DNA of 64,000 nucleotides from Pirellulaceae bacterium (GTDB lineage: Bacteria; Planctomycetota; Planctomycetia; Pirellulales; Pirellulaceae). The stretch spans positions 372,001-436,000 of the forward strand of contig JAGYIQ010000005.1 in assembly GCA_018402565.1 (NCBI GenBank), read 5' to 3'. The position numbers and the translations under genes are program-made. Below the pieces are notes generated by a model that had not been told where the DNA came from, made no database searches, and saw only the letters and a program-made list of their open reading frames with translations. Shown here one piece after another: positions 18,991-26,332 of this stretch (position 1 is the stretch's first letter; each line of letters starts with the position of its first letter).

Positions 18991-19029
18991 GGCAAGTCAC
19001 GCCGGGTCAGGGACACCGCATGACTTGCC
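18991..19029 (-). terminator. Hairpin with T-run after type-A Cys-rich gene, copy 1 (attenuator candidate)
   Basis: Arms GGCAAGTCACGC and GCATGACTTGCC (plus-strand view) with a 15-nt loop, followed on the transcribed strand by ACTGTTTTAG. Relative to the copy at 23029, one base differs; the change gives a G-U pair in the leftward transcript but a C-A mismatch in the opposite one, consistent with a leftward RNA structure. Confidence 0.65.
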
Positions 19030-19085
19030 CAGAGCCATCGATTCAATCTGTGTAAAGTTTAATCCTCTCGTTCCCATCGAGTGGA

Positions 19086-19421
19086 TTATTTCTTGATGCA
19101 CACACAAGGATCCGTCTGCACCTGAGATAGGCTATTGCATTTATTTGTACAGCCGTCGCAGTCGGAACCAACCGTGTTGCACCATCCTTCTCCGGGTGGA
19201 CCGATGTTCCAACAAGTTTCCACTGGGGGGTTGTTTCCGACAGTGACTCTAAGCCACTCACCACATTCCACGCCACACGAGGATTCGCACTTTAACGTCA
19301 CACCCGGAAAACCTGGATCCGCCCACAGTGGGACGTTGACGGGGACCAAAAACGATCCCAGCATCATCAGTGCCACACCCATGACGCAACAACCGCGTCC
19401 CAACCAGTCTGAAAACTTCAT
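19086..19421 (-). CDS. Type-A cysteine-rich secreted small protein, copy 1
   Basis: 111 aa from the ATG at 19421 (GAGGAAACAGTG ribosome region). N-terminal signal MKFSDWLGRGCCVMGVALMM continuing to PLWA, with likely cleavage before DPGF. The mature ~75 residues hold ten cysteines (e.g. KCESSCGVECGEW, GSDCDGCTNKC, DPCVC), an even number that fits five disulfides. The leader is nearly identical in all four leftward Cys-rich proteins while the mature parts form two classes. No family recognised. The next gene leftward is an anchored protein, separated by a hairpin. Confidence 0.75.
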   Translation of the reverse strand: MKFSDWLGRGCCVMGVALMMLGSFLVPVNVPLWADPGFPGVTLKCESSCGVECGEWLRVTVGNNPPVETCWNIGPPGEGWCNTVGSDCDGCTNKCNSLSQVQTDPCVCIKK

Positions 19422-19456
19422 CACTGTTTCCTCATCGCTAAAACTCGGCAAGACGA

Positions 19457-19473
19457 GAACCAACCGTTGGCTC
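19457..19473. promoter_or_regulatory. 17-bp palindrome upstream of Cys-rich gene
   Basis: GAACCAACCGTTGGCTC, a near-perfect palindrome about 36 nt upstream of the type-A start. The same element occurs at 23495 and, perfectly symmetric, at 25000; a decayed form precedes the start at 20896. It could be an operator or an RNA hairpin in the leader. Confidence 0.4.
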
Positions 19474-19551
19474 TCAATTCATTCCTATCGTACTGTCGTC
19501 CCCGACCATTACGCATTAACTAGATTTGCTTAACGCTCCTTCCTCCCCCTC

Positions 19552-20517
19552 CTAGCTACGACGCCGCAAACGACTCCCCAGTTGCAGAAGCAACACGCCA
19601 ATCAACACCAGCCCCACGCCTGCCGCTGATGCGTACAGCCACCACGGCCAAGGCGGTGTGTAAAAGTCAGGCTCTGGAAGGCCGTAGTGCGACAAGAAAA
19701 ACACCTCCCTGTCCGGAACTTCATGAATTCTCGCGAAATCAAATTCGTATACTGTGGGTGGCACAGGCGTGGTTTCAGAAGTCGATTGATCGTCGTTGAG
19801 AATTCCGGTATGCACCTCCACGCGGGAAGGCAATGGGCCCCTCTCGGTATTCACAAAGTTCAAGTACAAATAGGTTGCCCCCTTTTTGCCTTGACTCGGA
19901 AAGATTTCCAATCGGGATGGGAAAGGATGGTTTTCCTGAACATCAAACCATATTCGTGCGGCATCATACGGAAAGATGCCAAGCTCAGCTGCGCTCGATC
20001 CATTTAATTTCAAATTTACGATCGCAAATTCTTTACCGCGCACCAACCGTCTTTCCGATTGCCCGATCTCGAAGTTACCGGAAGAAACGTACTCCAAAAT
20101 TCCGCCTCCCGTGGTGACAAGACCGTACCCTCCTGTCAAGTGTCCTTTTTGGAAAGGATTTCGGTAAGCACTCGTACCGCTCTCAGCCAACTGTTCAAGT
20201 ACCCAGCCCTGGTCGTTCTGTCGAATGACTGCAGAATAATAGGGGTTCGAAATTTGAGCCATTTGAACAAGCAAAGAGTCTGCTGGCTTCAACGTGAGTG
20301 CTAGGTGCGAATCGACGTAATCAATGGTCCGACTCGACCTGCTCTCCGGCATGCCGTATTTCTCTTCACTACTAATTCGGCACGTTTCTCGGATTGCTTT
20401 TGTGTTCGCCAACCAGCGTAGAATTCTTGACTCGGAATCATCTTTTCCGAATCCAATACATGCCATAAAGTGCAGCAGGACGGTTACTGAAATCACGAGC
20501 GTACCACGATACGTCAT
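19552..20517 (-). CDS. Secreted, membrane-anchored protein of the PEPDFY-tail family, copy 2 (type-B partner)
   Basis: 321 aa. Signal peptide MTYRGTLVISVTVLLHFMAC, an extracytoplasmic domain with segments such as EFAIVNLKLNG and LPSRVEVHTGI, and the shared tail PEPDFYTPPWPWWLYAS with helix and RRRS end. The N-terminal body is diverged from the 17868/21906 pair, and the tail is almost identical at DNA level. AAGGAA lies 10 nt before the ATG. It follows the type-B Cys-rich gene at 20597, separated by a perfect hairpin. Confidence 0.78.
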   Translation of the reverse strand: MTYRGTLVISVTVLLHFMACIGFGKDDSESRILRWLANTKAIRETCRISSEEKYGMPESRSSRTIDYVDSHLALTLKPADSLLVQMAQISNPYYSAVIRQNDQGWVLEQLAESGTSAYRNPFQKGHLTGGYGLVTTGGGILEYVSSGNFEIGQSERRLVRGKEFAIVNLKLNGSSAAELGIFPYDAARIWFDVQENHPFPSRLEIFPSQGKKGATYLYLNFVNTERGPLPSRVEVHTGILNDDQSTSETTPVPPTVYEFDFARIHEVPDREVFFLSHYGLPEPDFYTPPWPWWLYASAAGVGLVLIGVLLLQLGSRLRRRS

Positions 20518-20557
20518 CTTTGACCATTCCTTGAATTACAGAAGTGTGTTAAAGAAA

Positions 20558-20583
20558 CGTCGCGTACGCAAGCGTACGCGACG
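20558..20583 (-). terminator. Intrinsic-terminator-like hairpin after type-B Cys-rich gene, copy 1
   Basis: CGTCGCGTACG, loop CAAG, CGTACGCGACG: a perfect 11-bp stem with a tetraloop, followed in the leftward transcript by TTTCTTTAAC. It lies between the Cys-rich stop (20597) and the anchored-protein start (20517). Confidence 0.8.
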
Positions 20584-20596
20584 AATCGAACGGATG

Positions 20597-20896
20597 TTAC
20601 GGGGTGCTTGCGTGGCAATAGCAGTGCTCTATCTCCCAAGGATCAGTCTTGCAATTACAATTACCAGTAAAACCAGGTTGTCGCTGGCAGGGCTCCGGGG
20701 GTGAAACGCAGGTACCCTGCTGTCCCTGTGTACTGCTCGACCTGCCATGACAGTGATTGGCCGGATCAATGCAAAGAACGCCCAAACCCGGCTCCGCCCA
20801 CAGTGGAGCGTTGACAGGTACCAAAAACGATCCCAGCATCATCAAAGCCACACCCATGACGCAACAACCGCGTCCCAACCAGTCTGAAAACTTCAT
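20597..20896 (-). CDS. Type-B cysteine-rich secreted small protein, copy 1
   Basis: 99 aa from the ATG at 20896. Leader MKFSDWLGRGCCVMGVALMM as in its paralogs, cleavage expected after PLWA. The mature part has eight cysteines in a pattern unlike type A (VLCIDPANHC, PPEPCQR, GNCNCKT, HCYCHASTP). Positionally equivalent to 24653-24964 in the other module. Function unknown; the even cysteine count and export signal suggest a disulfide-rich extracellular peptide. Confidence 0.72.
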   Translation of the reverse strand: MKFSDWLGRGCCVMGVALMMLGSFLVPVNAPLWAEPGLGVLCIDPANHCHGRSSSTQGQQGTCVSPPEPCQRQPGFTGNCNCKTDPWEIEHCYCHASTP

Positions 20897-20959
20897 CACT
20901 GTTTCCTCATCGAGAAAGTCCATCAGCCCTGGAACCAACCCTTGCGTACCAAGACCTGC

Positions 20960-21884
20960 CTACTCAGGTACGGCCACCGCTTCTCCCGCATTGGCCGTGG
21001 CCAGTGCGGGGAGAATCTCTGGGCCGATGTCGTAACTGAGAAAGCGGACGGAGCCATCGCACAAGGCGAAGTTCGCGCCGCCCGAGTGCATGGACCAGTA
21101 ATGGAACAAGTGGCATTGCTGGTCGATCTTGCCCGGACCAAAGGCATACGGCCCCTCCGCGCAGGCTGCCGAATCGTAGGTCGTGTGTTGGTTTAGCTCC
21201 AGCGCTCCCAGCAACATGTCGGGCGATCCGGACCCTTGCTGGCCCACACCCGCATACCACCAACCGTACCAGCCATCGGCGGCCGGCGGCCGTTCTCCAA
21301 CCAACAACGTGTTGCTCAGCCCGTCACGAATCTGGCTGGGCCGAGTCTTCGAATCCAGAAACAGCACGCCGTCTTTGGTTGTGTAATTCGTGCCCGCGTT
21401 GCCGACATAAGAGGTCAAACCCACCAAGCGACCCTCGTGGGTCCATTGCGGAGCGCCACTCCGCGGATCGCTGGGGCACTGGTACAGCGGCACAACGCGT
21501 TGCAAACCAATGTGCAGGGAAAACGGATTGGGACTGGCCGCCCAATCCCGCTGGGCCTGTTCGAACATCGGAGTTTGTTCGACGTAGCGGCAGTAAATGG
21601 ACCAAGAAGGAACTCCGTGGCATCTGGGCCGCGGGCACCGAAAAGGAGGCCACACCCGGTGGATACACCTGTCGCGCGGATTGGTACGTCTGCGCCGCCA
21701 GCGCGATTTGGCGGAGCGAATTGCTACACGCCAAACGCCGCGCCGCCGCACGAGCATTCTGGACCGCGGGAATGGTCACCGCCAACAACAGACCGATGAT
21801 CGCGATCACGACCAGGAGTTCGACCAGGGAAAAGCCCCTCGGGCTACCCCATCGCGTCGATCCTGCATGCCAGAGTTTCATCAC
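20960..21884 (-). pseudogene. DUF1559 prepilin-like protein, copy 2, frameshifted
   Basis: Near copy of the gene at 16922-17845. The prepilin segment [20 protein letters not shown] and start (21884) are intact, and the C-terminal half with the H-X9-DG signature is intact in another frame. Compared with copy 1, an extra C at about 21588 (TAGCGGCAG against TAGGGCAG) shifts the frame after about 100 codons. This is either true inactivation of one duplicate or a base-call error. Confidence 0.88.
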
Positions 21885-21905
21885 ACGAGCTCCTTCCTCC
21901 CCAGA

Positions 21906-22979
21906 CTAGTTGCGACGCCTGAAACGACGCCCCAGTTGCAGCAGCAACACGCCAATCAACACCAGCCCCACGCCTACCGCTGACGCGTACAGCCACCACG
22001 GCCAAGGCGGTGTGTAAAAATCTGGCTCAGGAAAACCATAATGGGTGAGATAGAATGTATCCCTGATCTGTGAGTGCTGGCCAAACGCCCATTCGTAACG
22101 ATTCGAGATCGGACTAGGTTGTTGATCGTAATAGTACCATGTCTTCGAACGGTAGATCATCCCTGCGGGGGACTTCTCGTACTCATGTTTCGCAGACCAC
22201 TTGGTACTCGCTGCGGGATCTTTCCCACTCGATGCAAAAAATTCGATCACCGCCCAACTCAAATTCGGATCCAAAAGCACGTAAGCGTCCGCGATCTCAG
22301 TTCGTTTCTCGGATTTCTTAGATTCCGGGTCAAAAAACAATACCTCATAGGGGGAGCCGAACTCAACTCGAACCAAATCCCGGCCATCGACTGATACGGA
22401 GGTCGCACTTCGGATATCCAATTGGTTCAGGTCGAGCTGATCCAACGCAGAATGAACGGGATGCAATTCGGATATATTGGGCGGCTGGCCGAAATCCGGT
22501 TTGGATCGACTCCACTTGTGAAATCTCCCGCTCGGTTCTTTGGTGTCAGCGCCAGCATTGTTGTTCGCGGAAATTGCCTCCGCCAAGGACCATTGAGCAT
22601 CCAAGTTAGCACGTCTCAGTTCGAAACTGTAAGCCGGATTGAACACAACCAGCGTGCCTTTGCCATTGATTTCGTTGCGCAGGTAGCTTCGATGATCTTC
22701 GTCAAGTCGAACAACCGTTTCCTGCACCATCTTTTTCTGATCGATGTCCGTGGATTTTGCTGCGTCCCGCTGCGATCTAATTTCTACTTCAAAGTTGTTC
22801 GCTTTGAACAATCTGTCTTGTGCCTCCGAATTGCGTTTCCACGCCAATGGCGCCTCTTGCTTCAACCGGGCAAGCAGTGCGTCGTCCGCCAGACAGCGAC
22901 GGATCGCGCCCGAGTACTCGCAACCAAAGCCCAGCCAAATGAAAATCACGCAAAGCCATAACTTACCAATCGGAACCAT
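21906..22979 (-). CDS. Secreted, membrane-anchored protein of the PEPDFY-tail family, copy 3
   Basis: 357 aa, nearly identical to the protein at 17868-18941, including signal peptide MVPIGKLWLCVIFIWLGFG and tail PEPDFYTPPWPWWLYAS, helix, RRFRRRN. The start at 22979 has the same GAGGAG ribosome site. Partner of the type-A Cys-rich gene at 23124, followed 21 bp later by DUF1559 copy 2. Differences from copy 1 are scattered, e.g. SETNNPGVE against SANNNAGAD, so the duplication is recent but not brand new. Confidence 0.8.
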   Translation of the reverse strand: MVPIGKLWLCVIFIWLGFGCEYSGAIRRCLADDALLARLKQEAPLAWKRNSEAQDRLFKANNFEVEIRSQRDAAKSTDIDQKKMVQETVVRLDEDHRSYLRNEINGKGTLVVFNPAYSFELRRANLDAQWSLAEAISANNNAGADTKEPSGRFHKWSRSKPDFGQPPNISELHPVHSALDQLDLNQLDIRSATSVSVDGRDLVRVEFGSPYEVLFFDPESKKSEKRTEIADAYVLLDPNLSWAVIEFFASSGKDPAASTKWSAKHEYEKSPAGMIYRSKTWYYYDQQPSPISNRYEWAFGQHSQIRDTFYLTHYGFPEPDFYTPPWPWWLYASAVGVGLVLIGVLLLQLGRRFRRRN

Positions 22980-23028
22980 CGCTACCACACTCCTCTCGCT
23001 TAAAAGACCCAAATCGAGCTAAAACAGT

Positions 23029-23067
23029 GGCAAGTCACGCCGGATCAGGGACACCGCGTGACTTGCC
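23029..23067 (-). terminator. Hairpin with T-run after type-A Cys-rich gene, copy 2
   Basis: GGCAAGTCACGC and GCGTGACTTGCC form a perfect 12-bp stem with a 15-nt loop; the leftward transcript continues ACTGTTTTAG. Same position relative to its genes as the 18991 hairpin. Confidence 0.68.
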
Positions 23068-23123
23068 CAGAGCCATCGATTCAATCTGTGTAAACTTCAA
23101 TCCTCTCATTCCCATCGAGTGGA

Positions 23124-23459
23124 TTATTTCTCGATGCACACACAAGGATCTGTCTGCACCTGAGACTGGCTTTCACATCTATTTGTACAGCCGTCGCAGT
23201 CGGAACCAACCGTGTTGCACCATCCTTCTCCGGATAGACCGATGTTCCAACAGGTAGTAAACGGAGGGGCGTTTTCGGGGCGAACAGTAAGCCACTCACC
23301 ACATTCCACGCCACACGAGGATTCGCACTTTAACGTCACACCCGGAAAACCTGGATCCGCCCACAGTGGGGCGTTGACGGGCACCAAAAACGATCCCAGT
23401 ATCATCAAAGCCACGCCCATGACGCAACAACCGCGTCCCAACCAGTCTGAAAACTTCAT
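23124..23459 (-). CDS. Type-A cysteine-rich secreted small protein, copy 2
   Basis: 111 aa from the ATG at 23459. Same leader as the other Cys-rich genes and ten cysteines at the same positions as the protein at 19086. The loop between the third and fourth cysteines differs most (LTVRPENAPPFTT against LRVTVGNNPPVET), so variation is focused there while the Cys scaffold is fixed. Confidence 0.75.
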   Translation of the reverse strand: MKFSDWLGRGCCVMGVALMILGSFLVPVNAPLWADPGFPGVTLKCESSCGVECGEWLTVRPENAPPFTTCWNIGLSGEGWCNTVGSDCDGCTNRCESQSQVQTDPCVCIEK

Positions 23460-23494
23460 CACTGTTTCCTCATCGCTAAAACTCGGCAAAACGA

Positions 23495-23511
23495 GAACCA
23501 ACCGTTGGCTC
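23495..23511. promoter_or_regulatory. 17-bp palindrome upstream of type-A gene, copy 2
   Basis: GAACCAACCGTTGGCTC at the same distance from the ATG as the element at 19457. It belongs to a ~130-bp upstream segment conserved between the two modules. Confidence 0.4.
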
Positions 23512-23593
23512 TCAATTCATTCCTATCGTACTGTCGTCCCCGACCATTACTCATTAATTAGCATGATTTGCTTAACGCTCCTTCCTCCCCCTC

Positions 23594-24553
23594 CTAGCTA
23601 CGACGCCGCAAACGACGCCCCAGTTGCAGAAGCAACACGCCAATCAACACCAACCCCACGCCTGACGCTGATGCGTACAGCCACCACGGCCAAGGCGGTG
23701 TGTAAAAGTCAGGCTCTGGCAGGCCGTAGTGGGTGAGGTAAAACTCTGTCACGCGAGGAGTCGTATCAATCAGCGAATAGTCCAGCGTCATAGTGGAGGC
23801 CAATTTCGTCTGTCGAGCATCCCACTGTTCGGGAGTGATGATTCCATCAAACGTTTGCATGCGACTGGGAAAACGATAACCACCAAGCGACACAAACTCA
23901 GAAAACAAACGAGTAAAGGCTCCCGGTCCTTTCGGTTCCAGAATGGCCTTTTTCATGATTTCATCCACTCTTTCGGGATAATGATTGACTACGCGATCAC
24001 CCTCGAGCCTAAACCACAGCTTGACCAATACAACGCTTAGAGGTTCCTCCGAGTCCGAAGCAAGTGTGACCACAGAATAATCGACGCCCCCCAGCGGCAC
24101 CTTCGTAGAAGACTCGAACCGATAGGCTTTCGTCAAAATCTGACCTGGGTTGGTGATCACAGAAAATAGGGTGTTATCACCCGTAAAGTAGTTCTGGCTG
24201 CCAGACGGCTTAACACCTTCGTTTATCACCCAGCCACCTTCCTGCTTCCTAATCGTAGCGGAGTAGTGGGGATTCGAGAGCAAAGCACTCTCGTGATAAA
24301 TCGTCCCTTGGCGGGCCGGCGTGACGCCGTGGAATGACCTGTATCCCAGCCGAAATCGAACTTCTGAAGTCGAGTAAGACTCCGCATTTGGCTCAGGATA
24401 TGCCACGTCGTATTTCACGACACCCGCTGATGGAAATCGCTGGCAATGGTTCTTGAACTGCGAGATCAACTCGTCAGTATTTTCCGCACAAGCGACGTCG
24501 ACAATAGCCACATGAATGAACCAGCATGTGAAGAACACAATAATTTTGCTCAT
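23594..24553 (-). CDS. Secreted, membrane-anchored protein of the PEPDFY-tail family, copy 4 (type-B partner)
   Basis: 319 aa from the ATG at 24553 (signal MSKIIVFFTCWFIHVAIVDV, cleavage near ACA-EN); an upstream ATG at 24601 would put the hydrophobic signal too far in. The body is diverged from the other three, but the tail PEPDFYTPPWPWWLYAS, helix ASGVGLVLIGVLLLQLG and RRLRRRS is conserved. Occupies the same module slot as 19552-20517. Confidence 0.78.
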   Translation of the reverse strand: MSKIIVFFTCWFIHVAIVDVACAENTDELISQFKNHCQRFPSAGVVKYDVAYPEPNAESYSTSEVRFRLGYRSFHGVTPARQGTIYHESALLSNPHYSATIRKQEGGWVINEGVKPSGSQNYFTGDNTLFSVITNPGQILTKAYRFESSTKVPLGGVDYSVVTLASDSEEPLSVVLVKLWFRLEGDRVVNHYPERVDEIMKKAILEPKGPGAFTRLFSEFVSLGGYRFPSRMQTFDGIITPEQWDARQTKLASTMTLDYSLIDTTPRVTEFYLTHYGLPEPDFYTPPWPWWLYASASGVGLVLIGVLLLQLGRRLRRRS

Positions 24554-24611
24554 CTCTCGATCCACTCCTAAACAAACGCATGCGAACAGACTCAATTGCA
24601 AACCGAAAACA

Positions 24612-24638
24612 GGGGGCGAGTTGACGGCAACCGCCCCC
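24612..24638 (-). terminator. Hairpin after type-B Cys-rich gene, copy 2
   Basis: GGGGGCGAGTTG pairs with CAACCGCCCCC apart from one bulged A, loop about ACGG; the leftward transcript continues GTTTTCGG. It sits between the Cys-rich stop (24653) and the anchored-protein start (24553). The sequence is unrelated to the 20558 hairpin although the position is the same. Confidence 0.7.
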
Positions 24639-24652
24639 CCAGATGGCGTTGA

Positions 24653-24964
24653 TCACGGGTTGTAACCGTAACAAAGACACAAATGTTCTGTACCTGAATC
24701 CTTCCCGCTCTCGCACTCACACCGCGTGATCACGCTTTGACCACTGGCGGGCGTACACGGATTTCCGCCCTGGGAACACGTCGGTGTTCCTCCAGGCACG
24801 GCACTGCGGGTTGCACACGTCTGGTCTCCATCGCAATAACCATGCCCCCCAAAACCTGGATCCGCCCACAGTGGGGCGTTGACAGGCACCAGAAACGATC
24901 CCAGCATCATCAAAGCCACACCCATGACGCAACAACCGCGTCCCAACCAGTCTGAAAACTTCAT
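24653..24964 (-). CDS. Type-B cysteine-rich secreted small protein, copy 2
   Basis: 103 aa from the ATG at 24964. Common leader (MKFSDWLGRGCCVMGVALMM to PLWA). The mature part has eight cysteines (GYCDGDQTC, PTCSQGGNPC, RCECES, HLCLCYGYNP), the same count and approximate spacing as the 20597 protein but with most other residues changed. First gene of the right-hand leftward module. Confidence 0.72.
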   Translation of the reverse strand: MKFSDWLGRGCCVMGVALMMLGSFLVPVNAPLWADPGFGGHGYCDGDQTCATRSAVPGGTPTCSQGGNPCTPASGQSVITRCECESGKDSGTEHLCLCYGYNP

Positions 24965-24999
24965 CACTGTTTCCTCATCGAGAAAGTCCATCAGCTCCA

Positions 25000-25016
25000 G
25001 AACCAACCGTTGGTTC
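25000..25016. promoter_or_regulatory. Perfect 17-bp palindrome upstream of type-B gene
   Basis: GAACCAACCGTTGGTTC, fully symmetric, 36 nt upstream of the ATG at 24964 and in front of the whole leftward locus. Candidate operator or leader hairpin. Confidence 0.45.
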
Positions 25017-25093
25017 CCCTGGCATTCTTAGCAATCGACACGCCCCCCTCCTTCGTCACTTCGGGCTCTGCTCCTTTCTGCGCTGCCGCACTT

Positions 25094-25471
25094 TCAATCT
25101 TTCACCACGCCACGCCAACGGCACAACAATAACGGTTGCGCCGCGTGATCGGTCCGAATCCAGACTTGATACAATCCTGCCCCTGTGAAAATAGAAAATA
25201 AGGCCACCAATACCCACCACAGGGCACTCGTCGCCCAGCCCGACAACAACCAAATCGCCAACAGAAATTCAAACTGGATCAAGCCCCACTCCAACTGCGG
25301 AGCCACCTCCGAGACGGCCGAAGGCACACCAGAAACAAACGCTTGCCACTTGAGAAATGCAGCAACCAGAAAAAAAACGGCCAAAACGAGGCGCAGCCCA
25401 AACCAGAAACGAGTGTCCCCCTGTGGGAGTGTCCCCCTGTGGGAGTGTCCCCAACCACCAATGTTGCTCAT
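25094..25471 (-). pseudogene. Truncated MauE/DoxX-type redox membrane protein
   Basis: About 125 residues with three to four hydrophobic helices: FWFGLRLVLAVFFLVAAFLK, LIQFEFLLAIWLLSGWATSA and LWWVLVALFSIFTGAGLYQV. This matches the MauE-type pattern, but the frame ends just where the conserved CGCFG loop should follow (residues read IRTDHAAQPLLLCRWRG), and I cannot find that loop in other frames. The N-terminal ~20 residues come from a short direct repeat (GGGAGTGTCCCCCTGTG) at 25405-25455. It is upstream of the leftward modules, so it may be the decayed redox partner of that locus. Confidence 0.55.
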
Positions 25472-25650
25472 CGCACCATCCCCCCCAAAAACCGGAATCA
25501 CGACCCGAATCACGGTGACCGGCGGTGACCGCTGGCCCTACCCCCGAACCCAATTGTACGCATGCCAACCGCCATTGCAAGCAAGAAAATGGGGATTCCG
25601 CTAAGGCAACATTCAACTGGGCAACGGTCCGTATTTTTTCGAAGACACTA

Positions 25651-25679
25651 TTGACAACCTCGCTGCGGACGGATACATT
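25651..25679 (+). promoter_or_regulatory. Sigma70-type promoter candidate
   Basis: TTGACA at 25651-25656, a 17-bp spacer, and TACATT at 25674-25679: a consensus -35 with a 4/6 -10. It points right toward the gene at 25788, leaving a ~100-nt leader that contains the 23-bp repeats. Confidence 0.55.
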
Positions 25680-25710
25680 CTGTTTGATAGCTGGGCTTTG
25701 CGTGTGCATC

Positions 25711-25768
25711 GCTCTAGTTTTGGTTTCGCGGGCGCTCTAGTTTTGGTTTCGCGGGAGCTCTAGTTTTT
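25711..25768. repeat. Three 23-bp direct repeats in the leader
   Basis: GCTCTAGTTTTGGTTTCGCG plus GG(C/A) at 25711 and 25734, with a partial third copy at 25757 that runs into TTTTTAAG and the ribosome site AAGGGGAT. The spacing of 23 bp and the place between promoter and start suggest operator or RNA-binding sites. Confidence 0.8.
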
Positions 25769-25787
25769 AAGAAGGGGATGGCTGGTT

Positions 25788-26138
25788 ATGAGATTCGTGA
25801 CTTTTTGTCTGGTTGTCGTTGTACTGGGGCTAATGACTTCACCGAGCACCATTATCGACGAAGAAGCCGTCGTTGGAGGTGATTGGTGTACCCATGTCAG
25901 TGTAGATGATACTTGTCCTCCGCCGGAGGTTATAGGTGGAGCCGGTATCGCCCCATTATGTGCTGCGGTAAATGTTACGACATTTCGTGCTGGTTGGCCA
26001 CTTGATCAACTTGACGTTCTGCCAGGCAACGGAAATTGCACGCAGAAAAAAGTGGGAATAGCGAATTGGCCGTGTGGCCATCTGCAATTGGCGTCCGAGG
26101 GAGATTGCTGGCCCCATACAGCGTGGGTGCCTTGGTGA
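25788..26138 (+). CDS. Small secreted cysteine-containing protein
   Basis: 116 aa. ATG at 25788 with an AAGGGGAT ribosome site. N-terminal signal MRFVTFCLVVVVLGLMTSPS; the mature part has six cysteines (DWCTHV, DDTCPPP, APLCAAV, NGNCTQ, NWPCGH, GDCWPH) and many Trp, Pro and Gly. No sequence similarity to the type-A/B peptides is obvious by eye, but the position is the same: it precedes an intrinsic hairpin and an anchored protein. First gene of the rightward operon. Confidence 0.65.
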   Translation: MRFVTFCLVVVVLGLMTSPSTIIDEEAVVGGDWCTHVSVDDTCPPPEVIGGAGIAPLCAAVNVTTFRAGWPLDQLDVLPGNGNCTQKKVGIANWPCGHLQLASEGDCWPHTAWVPW

Positions 26139-26163
26139 TAGCATTGTAGTTGTAGTTTTTTTG

Positions 26164-26194
26164 TGACGCGGCAAAATGCTTGTCGCGTCATTTT
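26164..26194 (+). terminator. Hairpin with T-run after the small Cys protein gene
   Basis: TGACGCGGCAA, loop AATGC, TTGTCGCGTCA, then TTTT: an 11-bp stem with one G-T pair. It lies 25 bp after the stop at 26138 and before the next gene, so it either ends or attenuates transcription into the rest of the operon. Confidence 0.75.
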
Positions 26195-26332
26195 ACGACC
26201 GTGATTTTTGTTAGATCAAACGGCGTTGCCTTCTTTGGGGTTTGCCGGCAGATTCCACCACCGCGAACCGATTTCAATCACTTTTGGGTGTGTCATTTTT
26301 TGCTAGGCATATACAGACTCGGAGATGGTACA

